From Rubrobacteraceae bacterium (GTDB lineage Bacteria > Actinomycetota > Rubrobacteria > Rubrobacterales > Rubrobacteraceae), in the NCBI GenBank assembly GCA_030448125.1, contig JAUJNO010000001.1, forward strand, positions 104,122 to 168,121: a stretch of DNA of 64,000 nucleotides, given 5' to 3'. Position numbers and translations under genes: made by a program. Positions within the stretch are counted from its first letter, which is position 1. Each line of letters opens with the position of its first letter. Under the pieces are notes generated by a model. That model was not told the DNA's origin and did no database searches. It saw only the letters and a program-made list of their open reading frames with translations. This document shows positions 1 through 9,835 of the stretch, in pieces.

Positions 1-10
1 CGAGCGGGTA

Positions 11-919
11 ATGCCGTGGCACCTGTCGGATCCGTTCTTCCAGGAGCCGCCCGAGAGAGGATACCTCGACGTGGACCGCTACTTCGCGGGCAAGGACCTC
101 GAAGCACTCACGCGCGAGACCTACGACCGCCTGGGGTTCGAGGTCCGGGACGTCGTGGCCAGGAGCGACCTCTACGAGCGGGCCGGCAAGGACCAGCACG
201 CCTTCTGCCTGCGGGTGGGACGTTCGTACCCCTACGACGTGCGCGTTCTGGCGAACGTCCGGGACGACGCTTACTGGATGAACACCATGCTCCACGAGTT
301 CGGCCACGCCGTCTACGACAAGTACATAAACCCCGCGCTGCCCTACCTCTTGCGTACCGTCGCTCACATCAACTCGACGGAGGCGATCGCGCTGATGATG
401 GGCTCTCTGGCTGACGAACCCCTTTGGCTCTCCTCCGTCGCCGGCGTCCCAGAGGAGGAGCTCGCCCCCGACCTCGGAGAGCTCGCCGGGCGGCGCCGGG
501 ATGACGGGCTCGTCTTTACCCGCTGGGCTTTGGTCATGTACCGCTTCGAGAAGGCCCTCTACGAAGACCCCGACCGCGAGGATCTGAACGACCTGTGGTG
601 GGACCTCGTCGAGAGGATCCAACTAGTCCAGCGCCCACCCGGCCGCGAAAGGGAGCCCGACTGGGCCGCCAAGCTACACGTCGCCCTCGCCCCAGTCTAT
701 TACCATAACTACGTCCTCGGCCACCTCACCGCCGCCCAGCTCAGGCACCACCTCGAAAAGAACGTCGTCGGGGGCCCATTCTACGAGCACGAGCTCTCCG
801 GCCGCTACCTCCAGGAAGCCTTCTTCGGCCCCGGCGCCCGCGACGGCTGGCGCACCACCGTCTTGCGCGCCACCGGAGAGGAACTGGACCCGGGCTACTT
901 CGTGAAGTCCCTTATTTAG
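11..919 (+). CDS. M3/M2-like zinc metallopeptidase, probably 5'-truncated by the window edge
   Basis: 302 aa ORF with HEFGHAVYDKYI (HExxH) motif; reading frame is open to the window start. Confidence 0.75.
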   Translation: MPWHLSDPFFQEPPERGYLDVDRYFAGKDLEALTRETYDRLGFEVRDVVARSDLYERAGKDQHAFCLRVGRSYPYDVRVLANVRDDAYWMNTMLHEFGHAVYDKYINPALPYLLRTVAHINSTEAIALMMGSLADEPLWLSSVAGVPEEELAPDLGELAGRRRDDGLVFTRWALVMYRFEKALYEDPDREDLNDLWWDLVERIQLVQRPPGREREPDWAAKLHVALAPVYYHNYVLGHLTAAQLRHHLEKNVVGGPFYEHELSGRYLQEAFFGPGARDGWRTTVLRATGEELDPGYFVKSLI

Positions 920-1193
920 AGCCGCCCGGAGGTTTTCCCGGGCTCACCTTCCGCCTGCGTACGAGCTCACCATCCGGGTGGCCGTCCCGGTCGAGGTGGC
1001 GGGGCTCACGAGCAAGGAACGTGGTTGTAGGGCCAGGACCTCCAGGCGGTCCCGGTCCATCCCTCCTTTCTACAACTCCGCCGAGTCCATCGCCGAAGAG
1101 GACGCAGGCGTGGTGGTAGAGGTGATTGGCCGCTCTGTCGAGCTGGGCGCAAACGAGAGAAACTTAAGAGGCCCACGGAAGAAGGAGGAAGGG

Positions 1194-1607
1194 TTGAGCG
1201 ACCTGAAGATAACGGCCGGGCCGTACGAGTTCGTGGCCCGATGGGAGAGGGAGAAGTCTCCCGAGACCTGCGAGGCCTTCGAGCGGCTGCTGCCGTACCG
1301 CCAGAGGATCATCCACGTCCGCTGGAGCGGGGAGTCTTGCTGGATCCCTTTGGGGAACTTCGACCTGGGGGTGGGTTTCGAGGATGCCACCAGCTACCCG
1401 GCGCCCGGGGAGATCCTGCTCTACCCCGGTGGCTACTCTGAGACGGAGATACTGCTCCCCTACGGAGGCACCCAATTCGCGAGCAAACTGGGACAGCTCG
1501 CCGGCAACCACTTCCTGACCGTGACCGGGGGACGGGAGAACCTGCGCCCCCTCGGGGAGATGACCCTCTGGGAAGGGGCTCAGGATATAGTTTTCGAGAA
1601 GGTCTAG
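1194..1607 (+). CDS. DUF3830-like (cyclophilin-like) protein
   Basis: C-terminal ~137 aa of ORF 978..1607; TTG start at 1194 preceded by AAGGAGGAA; sequence GPYEFVARWE...EILLYPGG...ILLPYG resembles DUF3830 as recalled. Confidence 0.6.
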   Translation: MSDLKITAGPYEFVARWEREKSPETCEAFERLLPYRQRIIHVRWSGESCWIPLGNFDLGVGFEDATSYPAPGEILLYPGGYSETEILLPYGGTQFASKLGQLAGNHFLTVTGGRENLRPLGEMTLWEGAQDIVFEKV

Positions 1608-1723
1608 GAGAACAGAAGCAGAGCGTACTCAGGGCGAAAGATAGCGGAACTCCTTGACGCGTTCGTGACGGGCTCTTACACTGCCTGGCCAGTAGAAGAC
1701 TAAGTCCGCCGAGCGGAGCTTAG

Positions 1724-1820
1724 GGGAGAAGGAAAAGGCGCGCTGCGCACGATCACCTGGCCGATCTCCCCCTTCGGGAGAAGGAAAAGGCGCGTGAGGG
1801 GCGATCACCTAGCCGGATCT
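1724..1820. repeat. Imperfect ~45-bp direct repeat, two copies, upstream of the xanthine dehydrogenase operon
   Basis: GGGAGAAGGAAAAGGCGCG...CGATCACCT(G/A)GCCG..ATCT at 1724-1767 and again at 1776-1820. Confidence 0.8.
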
Positions 1821-1859
1821 TCCTGGTAACGTTGTGAGACGTGAAGGGAGGTACTACAG

Positions 1860-2741
1860 GTGGAGTTTCTCCAACCTCTGGATCGGAAAGAAGCCCTGGA
1901 GGCGAAGGCGGCCCATCCCGAGGCCGTGCCCATCTTCGGCGGGACCGACGTCATGGTCGAGTTGAACTTCGCCCGCACCCGTCCGCGGGCGATGCTGGAC
2001 CTGACGCGCATCCCGGAGATACGGGAGTGGGGCGAGGAGGACGGACGCCTCCTGCGCGTCGGCGCCGGAGTAACCTACGCCCAAATTATCGCCGAACTGG
2101 GGAACAAACTGCCCGGCCTCGCGATGGCCTCGCGCACGGTCGGCTCGCCCCAGATCCGGAACCGCGGTACCGTCGGAGGAAACCTCGGCACCGCCTCCCC
2201 CGCCGGCGACGGCCTGCCGCCACTCTACGCATCCGACGCCGAGGTAGAGATCGACTCGACGGAAGGCGTCCGCCGGGTGCCGGTCTCCGAATTCATCCTC
2301 GGCCCCAAGAGGAGCGTCCTGAAGGAGAACGAGTTGATCTCCGCCTTCTACTTACCGGAGGCCGAGGGCCCGCAGCAGTACTCCAAGATCGGGCCGCGCA
2401 ACGCTATGGTGATCGCCGTCTGCTCCTTCGGCCTCGCCCTGCACCCGGAGCGCGAAAAGGTCGGGACCTGCATCGGCTCCGCGGGACCGACCCCGATCCG
2501 GGCGGGAGACGCGGAGGACTTTATCGAGGGCGTGCTGGAGGAAGGGGGGCTCTGGGAGTCGCGCGTGGCGATAGACGAGGCGGCCCTCCGGCGCTTCGGG
2601 GAGATGGTGGCGGCCGCGGCCCGGCCCATAGACGACGTAAGGGGGACCGGGGAGTACCGGCGCCACTCGGTCGGGGTGCTGGCAAAGCGTACCCTCATGT
2701 GGGCCTGGGACGAGTACCGGGAGGCGACCGATGCGGCTTAG
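1860..2741 (+). CDS. Xanthine dehydrogenase FAD-binding (CoxM-type) subunit
   Basis: 293 aa; FGGTDVMVELNFAR, TVGSPQIRNRGTVGGNLGTASPAGD motifs of molybdopterin dehydrogenase FAD domain. Confidence 0.92.
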   Translation: MEFLQPLDRKEALEAKAAHPEAVPIFGGTDVMVELNFARTRPRAMLDLTRIPEIREWGEEDGRLLRVGAGVTYAQIIAELGNKLPGLAMASRTVGSPQIRNRGTVGGNLGTASPAGDGLPPLYASDAEVEIDSTEGVRRVPVSEFILGPKRSVLKENELISAFYLPEAEGPQQYSKIGPRNAMVIAVCSFGLALHPEREKVGTCIGSAGPTPIRAGDAEDFIEGVLEEGGLWESRVAIDEAALRRFGEMVAAAARPIDDVRGTGEYRRHSVGVLAKRTLMWAWDEYREATDAA

Positions 2742-3195
2742 GCTGGAGGTCAACGGGGAGAGGCGCGAGGTAGACGGCGTTTGGGAGGGCGAGAGCCTCC
2801 TCTACGTGCTGCGCGAGCGGCTCGGGCTGCCGGGGTCGAAGAACGCCTGCGAACAGGGCGAGTGCGGCTCGTGCTCCGTGTACATGGACGGCATCCTCGT
2901 CTGCTCCTGCCTCGTGCTTGCCGGCCAAGCCGAAGGGCGGGAGGTCGTGACCGTCGAGGGGATAGCCGGGGGCGACGAGTTGCATCCCGTGCAGGAGGCG
3001 TTCGTCGAGGCGGGGGCGGTGCAGTGCGGCTTCTGTACGCCGGGCTTCGTCGTGGCGACGCACGACCTCTTGCGGCGAGAGCCCGAGCCCACGGACGCGG
3101 AGATAAGGGAGGCCCTCGCCGGCAACCTCTGCCGCTGCACGGGGTACGAGAAGATCCTGGACGCCGTGCGCCTCGCGGCACAGAGGACAGGCTAG
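2731..3195 (+). CDS. Xanthine dehydrogenase 2Fe-2S (CoxS-type) subunit
   Basis: 154 aa; CEQGECGSCSVYMDG and CGFCTPGF...GNLCRCTGYEKI motifs. Confidence 0.95.
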   Translation: MRLRLEVNGERREVDGVWEGESLLYVLRERLGLPGSKNACEQGECGSCSVYMDGILVCSCLVLAGQAEGREVVTVEGIAGGDELHPVQEAFVEAGAVQCGFCTPGFVVATHDLLRREPEPTDAEIREALAGNLCRCTGYEKILDAVRLAAQRTG

Positions 3196-3197
3196 CC

Positions 3198-4571
3198 GTG
3201 GACGGCACGGGCGTCGTGGTCATCGAGGGGTGCGCGATCTCGACCGTGGACGCCGCCGGCACCGAACACGACTCCGGCCACGTTGTCATTGAAGACAACC
3301 TTATCGTCGCCGTCGGAGCAGGTCCGGCGCCCGAGAAGCACGCGAGGGGCGCGCGGCGCGTAGACGGGCGCGGGTGCCTCGCCACGCCGGGACTCGTCAA
3401 CTGCCACCACCACCTCTACCAGTGGGCCACCCGCGGGTTCGCCCAGCAGGCCACGCTCTTCGAGTGGCTGGTGGAACTCTATCCGGTGTGGGCGCTCATA
3501 GACGAGGAGATAGAGCACGCCGCCGCCCGCGCCGGGCTCGCGGCGCTCGCGACCTCCGGCTGCACTACTAGTACGGATCACCACTACGTTTTTCCGCGAG
3601 GCGCCGGAAACCTGCTCGGCGTAGAGGTCGAGGCGGCGCGGGAGGTAGGCCTGCGGTTCCATCCGTGCCGCGGATCGATGGACCTCGGGCGCTCGGACGG
3701 AGGGTTACCACCCGACGTACTAGTTGAGGACCGGGAGGAGGTCCTGGTCGCCTGCGAAGCCGCCGTCGACCGCTACCACGACCCCTCGCCGGAATCAATG
3801 CTGAGGGTAGCGCTCGCCCCCTGCTCGCCGTTCTCCGTGACGCGCGAGCTCATGGCCGAGACGGCGGAGCTCGCGAGGAGGCGCAACGTCCGCCTGCACA
3901 CCCACCTCGCCGAGACGGAGGACGAGGAGGAGTTCTGCCTGAAAAGTTTCGGCGTGAGGCCCGTCGAGTATTTGGAGGAGCTGGGCTGGCTCGGCGAGGA
4001 CGTCTGGCTCGCCCACTGCGTCCACCTGAACGGCGCGGAGGTACAGCGCTTCGGGGAGACCGGGACCGGCGTCGCGCACTGTCCGTCCTCGAACGGCCGG
4101 CTCGGAGCGGGCATCGCCCCGGTAGCGGCTCTCGTGGGCGCCGGGGTTCCCGTGGGCCTCGGCGTGGACGGCGGGGCGTCGAACGAGGCCGGAGAGTTGG
4201 GGGCGGAGATGCGACAGGCGCTGCTGGCGGCCAGGTTCGCCGGGGGACCGAGGGCGATGACGGCCCGGCGGGCGCTGGAGCTGGCGACGATGCACGGAGC
4301 GCGTTGTCTGGGGCGGGAGGGTGAGATCGGCTCTTTGGAGCCTGGCAAGCTCGCCGACGTAGCCCTGTGGCGGATGGACGACCTCGGGCACGCCGGGATC
4401 TCCGACCCGGTCGCAGCACTCGTCCTGGGATCGGCACGGCGCGTGGAGCTCCTGCTCGTGAACGGACGGGCGGTCTTGGAGGGAGGAGAGTTAAGGACGG
4501 CCGACGAGGCAGACGTATCGAGAGGGATAGCCGCCGCGAGCCGGCGGCTCGCCGGGAAGGTCGCTCTATGA
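3198..4571 (+). CDS. 8-oxoguanine deaminase / hydroxyatrazine-type amidohydrolase
   Basis: In-frame GTG at 3198 inside ORF 2781..4571; NCHHHLYQWATR, HTHLAET, GLGVDGGASNEAG amidohydrolase motifs. Confidence 0.85.
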   Translation: MDGTGVVVIEGCAISTVDAAGTEHDSGHVVIEDNLIVAVGAGPAPEKHARGARRVDGRGCLATPGLVNCHHHLYQWATRGFAQQATLFEWLVELYPVWALIDEEIEHAAARAGLAALATSGCTTSTDHHYVFPRGAGNLLGVEVEAAREVGLRFHPCRGSMDLGRSDGGLPPDVLVEDREEVLVACEAAVDRYHDPSPESMLRVALAPCSPFSVTRELMAETAELARRRNVRLHTHLAETEDEEEFCLKSFGVRPVEYLEELGWLGEDVWLAHCVHLNGAEVQRFGETGTGVAHCPSSNGRLGAGIAPVAALVGAGVPVGLGVDGGASNEAGELGAEMRQALLAARFAGGPRAMTARRALELATMHGARCLGREGEIGSLEPGKLADVALWRMDDLGHAGISDPVAALVLGSARRVELLLVNGRAVLEGGELRTADEADVSRGIAAASRRLAGKVAL

Positions 4572-6976
4572 TGCGTGCGGAGACGGTCCCCGCGACCCCG
4601 ACGCGCGAACGCCCGGAGGCTCCGGTGACGAGGCCGGGCAGGATCGGGGAGAGCACCACGCGCGCCGACGGGGTGCCGAAGGTGACGGGCGAGTTCGAGT
4701 ACTCCTCGGACCTGTCCATGGACGGCATGCTGTGGGGTGCGACGCTCAGGAGCCCGCACCCGCACGCCAACATCTGGTCCGTCGACACCTCGGAGGCCGA
4801 GGCGATGCCGGGCGTCTTCGCCGTGCTGACGCACGAGGACGTACCGGGGAGAAAGGTCTACGGGATGGAGATCCCCGACCAACCCGTGCTCGCGTGGGAG
4901 AGGATCCGTTACGGGGGCGAGCCGGTGGCCGTCGTCGCCGCCGATCACCCCGAGACCGCCCGGCTGGCGCTGGAGAAGATCTCGGTGGAGTACGAAGTCC
5001 TCGACCCCCTCACCGACGCCCAGGAGGCGATGAAGGAGGACGCACCGAAGCTCCACCTCTCCGGCAACGTCCTCCGCCACGTCCGCATAGATCACGGCAA
5101 CGTGGCAAAGGCTTCAGCGGAGGCCGACGTGGTCGTGACGGGCGAGTACGAGGTCGGGATGCAGGACCAGGCGTTCCTCGGCCCGGAGTCCGGGCTCGCG
5201 GTGCCCGACGGTGAGGGCGGGGTGGACCTGTACATCTCGACCCAGTGGCTGCACGTGGACCGCGACCAGGTCGCCGAAAGCCTCGGACTGCCGCCGGAGA
5301 TGGTTCGGCTCACCCTCTCGGGGGTCGGCGGGGCGTTCGGCGGGCGGGAGGACCTCTCCATGCAGGTCCACGCCTGCCTCCTCGCCCTGCACACGGAGCG
5401 ACCGGTGAAGATGGTCTATAACCGCGAGGAATCTTTCTACGGGCACGTCCACCGCCACCCGGCGAAGATGAGCTACGAGCATGGCGCGACGAAGAGCGGA
5501 GAGCTGGTCTACGTCAAAGCCCGTTTCGTGCTCGACGGCGGGGCCTACGCTTCGAGCTCGATGGCCGTCTGCCTCAACGCGGCGACCTTTGCCTGTGGAC
5601 CCTACAAGGTGCCGAACGCCGAGGTAGAGAGCTACCTGGCCTACACGAACAACCCGCCGTGCGGCGCGATGCGTGGCTTCGGGGCGGTGCAGGCGTGCTT
5701 CGGTCACGAGTCGCAGATGGACAAGCTGGCGGAGGCCCTGGGGATGGACCCGGTCGAGCTCAGGGTCAAGAACGCCATCGAGCCGGGCGACAGGTTCCCT
5801 TTCGGACAGGAGGTGCCGCCCCCGGCGCCGGTCGTGGAGATCCTCGAACGCGTGAAGGCGATGCCCATGCCGGAGGAGAAGGAGGTCATGGGAAGGGACC
5901 TGCGAGAGCTACCGGGCGGCGTCTCGAACACGACGCACGGCGAGGGGGTCCGGCGCGGCGTCGGGTACGCCGTCAGCTTCAAGAACATCGGGTTCTCGGC
6001 GGGCTTCGACGACTACTCGACGGCAAGGGTTATCCTTTCGATAGAAGACGGCGAGCCGCTGGTGCGGGTGCATACGGCGGCGGCGGAGGTTGGGCAGGGG
6101 CTCGTTACTTTACAAGCCCAGATCGCACGCACCGAGCTCGGCGTCGAGAGGGTCGCCGTGCTGCAGGCGGACACGAGGGTCGGCTCCGCCGGCTCGACCT
6201 CCGCCTCGCGCCAGAGCTACGTGACCGGCGGTGCGGTCAAGAAGGCCTGCGAGGCGGTGCGCGAGAGGCTCTTCGAGAGGGTCCGCGAGGAGCTCGGGGA
6301 GGATTCTGGTGATCTCTCGGTAGAGAACGGCGACGTCGTGTCCGGTGGTGAGGTCGTCTTGCCGCTGTCCGAGGTGCTGGACGAGGAGATCGAGGAGACG
6401 GTCGAGTACCGTCACAAGCCTACCTACCCGCCGGACGAGAACGGGCAGGGGGACGTACACGTGCAGTTCGCTTTCTCCGCGCACAGGGCGGTGGTGGAGG
6501 TGGACGTCGAGCTCGGGCTCGTGCGCGTCGTGGAGCTGGCGACGGCGCAGGACGTCGGCAAGGCCATGAACCCGCAGGCGTTGGAGGGCCAGATCGAAGG
6601 TGGCGTCGCCCAGGGCTTGGGGCTCGCCCTCCTGGAGGAGATCCAGATAAAGGACGGCAGGATCCAGAACGCCTCCTTCACGGACTACCTCCTCCCCACC
6701 ACCCTCGACATGCCCTCGGTCAAGATGGACATCCTGGAGTTGGCCGACCCGGAGGCACCATACGGCCTCAAGGGCGTCGGCGAGCCGCCGACCATCTCCT
6801 CCACCCCGGCGATAGTCGCAGCTCTCAGGGACGCAACCGGACGCGAGCTCCCGCGGGTGCCGGTGAAGCCGGAGCAGATCGTGGGCATCGCGAAGAAGCC
6901 CCCCGACGCACCCCCGCAGCCCGGCAGCGCAGGGTATGCGGAGCTCGGCCGCCTGGATGAGCGGCGGGAGCAGTAA
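4568..6976 (+). CDS. Xanthine dehydrogenase molybdenum-binding subunit
   Basis: In-frame ATG at 4568; GVGGAFGGRED, GAMRGFGAVQ, EVGQGL, GVGEPPT motifs; overlaps previous stop. Confidence 0.93.
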   Translation: MMRAETVPATPTRERPEAPVTRPGRIGESTTRADGVPKVTGEFEYSSDLSMDGMLWGATLRSPHPHANIWSVDTSEAEAMPGVFAVLTHEDVPGRKVYGMEIPDQPVLAWERIRYGGEPVAVVAADHPETARLALEKISVEYEVLDPLTDAQEAMKEDAPKLHLSGNVLRHVRIDHGNVAKASAEADVVVTGEYEVGMQDQAFLGPESGLAVPDGEGGVDLYISTQWLHVDRDQVAESLGLPPEMVRLTLSGVGGAFGGREDLSMQVHACLLALHTERPVKMVYNREESFYGHVHRHPAKMSYEHGATKSGELVYVKARFVLDGGAYASSSMAVCLNAATFACGPYKVPNAEVESYLAYTNNPPCGAMRGFGAVQACFGHESQMDKLAEALGMDPVELRVKNAIEPGDRFPFGQEVPPPAPVVEILERVKAMPMPEEKEVMGRDLRELPGGVSNTTHGEGVRRGVGYAVSFKNIGFSAGFDDYSTARVILSIEDGEPLVRVHTAAAEVGQGLVTLQAQIARTELGVERVAVLQADTRVGSAGSTSASRQSYVTGGAVKKACEAVRERLFERVREELGEDSGDLSVENGDVVSGGEVVLPLSEVLDEEIEETVEYRHKPTYPPDENGQGDVHVQFAFSAHRAVVEVDVELGLVRVVELATAQDVGKAMNPQALEGQIEGGVAQGLGLALLEEIQIKDGRIQNASFTDYLLPTTLDMPSVKMDILELADPEAPYGLKGVGEPPTISSTPAIVAALRDATGRELPRVPVKPEQIVGIAKKPPDAPPQPGSAGYAELGRLDERREQ

Positions 6977-7263
6977 TGCCCGGCTACGAGAGGGCCGAGG
7001 TCAGCGCCGAGCTGACGGTCGTGCCCTCAGAACACGCCGGGAAACCGCCGCGAGAGCAGATAGAGACGGCGAAGACGGCGGCCGGCGAGACGGGCCTGGC
7101 GCGCGAGGCCGGGCCGGAGACCCTGGTGCTGGCAGGCAGCCGCCGGGAGGTTCTCGAAGCTACGGTGGAGGTCATAGAAGCGTCGCTCGACGCGGGGGCG
7201 CGCGCCGTGGAGTTGAAGGTCGAGGCCGAAGGGGAATCCGGGAGATTCGGCGGGGGCGGCTGA
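6976..7263 (+). CDS. Small MTH1187/YkoF-like (thiamine-binding fold) protein
   Basis: 95 aa; AELTVVP...ETLVLAGSRREVLEATVEVIEASLDAGARAVELKVEAE pattern; TAATG overlap with XDH stop. Confidence 0.5.
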   Translation: MPGYERAEVSAELTVVPSEHAGKPPREQIETAKTAAGETGLAREAGPETLVLAGSRREVLEATVEVIEASLDAGARAVELKVEAEGESGRFGGGG

Positions 7264-7386
7264 AGCCCGCGGCGTCGGACGAAGGGTAAGAATAGAGAAG
7301 ACGTCTCGAGCAACCGTGGCGGGAGGGAGGAGATCACGGACCAGACCGGCATAGAGGGGACGAGTGAGCTCGGACGCGAGGAGTTC

Positions 7387-7860
7387 GTGAAGAGGTACGG
7401 CCACCTCTTCGAGCACTCGCCCTGGGTCGCCGAAGAAGCCTGGAGGGCGCGGCCCTTCGGGAGCGTCGAGGAGATGTGGCGCGCGTTCGAGGACGCGATG
7501 TACTCGGCGCCGTGGGAGAGGCGGCTTGACCTGATCCGGGCGCACCCCGACCTCGCGGGGAAGGCGGCCGTCGCGGGCGAGATCTCCCCGGAGTCCAGAC
7601 GCGAGCAGGCGTCGGCGGGGCTGGATTCGCTCTCGCCCGGAGAGTACGAGGCGTTCACTCGGATGAACCGTGAGTACCGCGAGAAGTTCGGCCTGCCGAT
7701 GGTGGTGTGCGTGCGCGAGCACACCAAAGAATCCATCCTGAGAAACGTGGAGTCGAGGCTCGGTAACTCCCGTGAGGAGGAGATACGGACGGCGCTGGCG
7801 GAGATCTCCAAAATCTCCCGCTACCGGTTGCTGAACCTCATCGAAGGAGAGCGAAGATGA
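7387..7860 (+). CDS. uraD: 2-oxo-4-hydroxy-4-carboxy-5-ureidoimidazoline (OHCU) decarboxylase
   Basis: FEHSPWVAEEAW...RLDLIRAHPDLAGK...FGLPMVVCVREHT; true N-terminus probably extends upstream. Confidence 0.88.
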   Translation: MKRYGHLFEHSPWVAEEAWRARPFGSVEEMWRAFEDAMYSAPWERRLDLIRAHPDLAGKAAVAGEISPESRREQASAGLDSLSPGEYEAFTRMNREYREKFGLPMVVCVREHTKESILRNVESRLGNSREEEIRTALAEISKISRYRLLNLIEGERR

Positions 7861-7922
7861 CGGCCGAAACATGAGAAGCTTGAGAGTGAACGCGCACCGG
7901 CAGGTTACAGAGGGGTGATCTT

Positions 7923-8507
7923 ATGGGTTTTCCTCGGGCAACGGTGAGCCTTCCCGGTTGGGTAGAGGAGTTCCTCCCGGACCCCAACCGCGATTATCCG
8001 ACCGAAGAGGACCGGATGCGGCTCGTAATCGAGCTGTCCCATTTAAACGTGGATCAAGGGACTGGAGGACCATTCGGCGCGGGGATATTCGACCTTAGCA
8101 CGAATCGTCTGGTCGCCCCCGGCGTGAATCTCGTCGCCACGACCAACCTCTCCGCCGCCCACGCGGAGGTGGTCGCTATCATGATCTCACAGCAGGTCGT
8201 CGGGCACTTCGACCTGGGCGGGGAGGGCCTGCCCGCGTACGAGCTGGTCACCAGCACGGAGCCGTGCGCGATGTGCTTCGGCGCGATCCCGTGGTCCGGC
8301 GTCCGGCGGCTCGTGTGCGGCGCGCGCGAGGAGGACGCGCGCCGCATCGGGTTCGACGAGGGGCCGAAGACACCCGCCTGGGTAGCGTCCCTGGAGCAGC
8401 GCGGCATCTCCGTGGCGCGGGACGTGTGCCGCGACGAGGCGGCGGCGGTGCTCCGATACTACGCCGAGAAAGGCGGCATGATCTACAACGCCCGGCAGGG
8501 CGCCTGA
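7923..8507 (+). CDS. Nucleoside/guanine deaminase (CDA fold)
   Basis: AHAEVVAI and TSTEPCAMCFGAIPWSGV zinc-binding motifs. Confidence 0.85.
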   Translation: MGFPRATVSLPGWVEEFLPDPNRDYPTEEDRMRLVIELSHLNVDQGTGGPFGAGIFDLSTNRLVAPGVNLVATTNLSAAHAEVVAIMISQQVVGHFDLGGEGLPAYELVTSTEPCAMCFGAIPWSGVRRLVCGAREEDARRIGFDEGPKTPAWVASLEQRGISVARDVCRDEAAAVLRYYAEKGGMIYNARQGA

Positions 8508-8537
8508 ACGAGCGGGAGAAGACGAGGAGGAGAGACG

Positions 8538-9386
8538 ATGGCTAGAGCGCCCGAGAGCGGGACCGACGCGGGAGGGATCTTCCTGGGGCAGACCAGCTAC
8601 GGCAAGTCCGATGTCCGGCTGGTTAAGGTGAGGCGCGACACTGACCGGCACGAGCTGACCGACGTGCGGGTGGACGTGGCGCTCGAAGGGGACTTTGAAG
8701 CAGCCCATGTGAGGGGGGACAACACCGGCCTCCTGGCGACGGACACCATACGCAACACGGTCTACGCTTTAGCGAAGGAGCACCTCACCGGAGAGATAGA
8801 GGAGTTCGGCAAGAAGCTAGTCGAGCACTTCCTCGAGGCCGGGCCGGCCGTCGAGCGCGTCCGGGTACGCTTCACCGAGCACCTGTGGGACCGCATAACG
8901 GTGGACGGCAGGGAGCACGAGCACTCCTTCGTCAGGGCCGCTGGAGAGCGCACGGCGACCGTCGAGGGCGACGGGGGCGGCCTCCGGGTCGGGGCCGGCA
9001 TAGACGATTTGCTCGTGCTCAAGACTACCAACTCCGGCTGGGAGGGTTTCCTGCGCGAGCGGTACACGACGCTGCCGGAGACCGACGACAGGATCCTCTC
9101 GACGGTCGTCACGGCGGACTGGACGTACCACGGCACGGATGTGGACTTCGGCGGGGTGTGGCGGGGCGTGAGGGAACAGCTCCTCGCCACGCTCACCGAC
9201 CACTACAGTCCCTCGGTGCAGAACACGCTCTACCGCATGGGCAGGGCGGTGCTGGAGCGGTTTTCGGAGATAGAGAAGATCCACCTCTCCCTGCCCAACA
9301 GGCACCACATCCCGTATGACCTGCAGCGGTTCGGGATAGAGAACGAGGGCGAAGTCTTTCATGCGGATCCCGACCCTACGGCCTGA
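8538..9386 (+). CDS. Urate oxidase (uricase)
   Basis: GQTSYGKSDVRLVKV, GDNTGLLATDTIRNTVYALAKEHL, TTNSGWEGFLRERYTTLPET motifs. Confidence 0.95.
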   Translation: MARAPESGTDAGGIFLGQTSYGKSDVRLVKVRRDTDRHELTDVRVDVALEGDFEAAHVRGDNTGLLATDTIRNTVYALAKEHLTGEIEEFGKKLVEHFLEAGPAVERVRVRFTEHLWDRITVDGREHEHSFVRAAGERTATVEGDGGGLRVGAGIDDLLVLKTTNSGWEGFLRERYTTLPETDDRILSTVVTADWTYHGTDVDFGGVWRGVREQLLATLTDHYSPSVQNTLYRMGRAVLERFSEIEKIHLSLPNRHHIPYDLQRFGIENEGEVFHADPDPTA

Positions 9387-9419
9387 TCGAGGGTACCGTG
9401 GAGAGGCGGGCCTGAGCGG

Positions 9420-9776
9420 GTGGCCGGCCTGACGACCCACGTGCTCGACACCGCCCGCGGCCGCCCCGCCGCCGGCATGCGGGTGGAACTGTCGCGCCTC
9501 GACCCGGCGAGCGGCGAGCGACAGGAGATCAAATCCGTACGCACGAACCAAAACGGCCGTACCGACACGCCCCTATTCTCAGCGGACGAGCTGTCCCCCG
9601 GCGTTTACGAGCTAGTCTTCGGCGTCGGCGAATACTTCGACGGAGCACCGGGCGTCCCCGACCCGCCTTTTCTCGACCGGGTGCCAGTACGCTTCGGCGT
9701 CGCCGAGCCCTCGGCCCACTACCACGTGCCCCTGCTCGTCTCTCCCTGGTCCTACAGCACCTACCGCGGTAGCTGA
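9420..9776 (+). CDS. uraH: 5-hydroxyisourate hydrolase (transthyretin-like)
   Basis: [17 protein letters not shown] and C-terminal [11 protein letters not shown]. Confidence 0.95.
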   Translation: MAGLTTHVLDTARGRPAAGMRVELSRLDPASGERQEIKSVRTNQNGRTDTPLFSADELSPGVYELVFGVGEYFDGAPGVPDPPFLDRVPVRFGVAEPSAHYHVPLLVSPWSYSTYRGS

Positions 9777-9835
9777 TACGGAGGGCACGGCCCCGTAACG
9801 GTGGACGAGGCTTTACGCCACAACTCGCCGGACGC

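Noticed and set aside
1841-2773. 310-aa R/G-rich ORF overlapping the XDH FAD subunit
   Set aside because: Same-strand alternate frame of a well-supported gene; low-complexity R/G/P composition
4367-4567. N-terminal extension of the XDH large-subunit ORF to 4367
   Set aside because: Overlaps the amidohydrolase C-terminus; ATG 4568 gives a natural overlap start and the extension is R/G-rich
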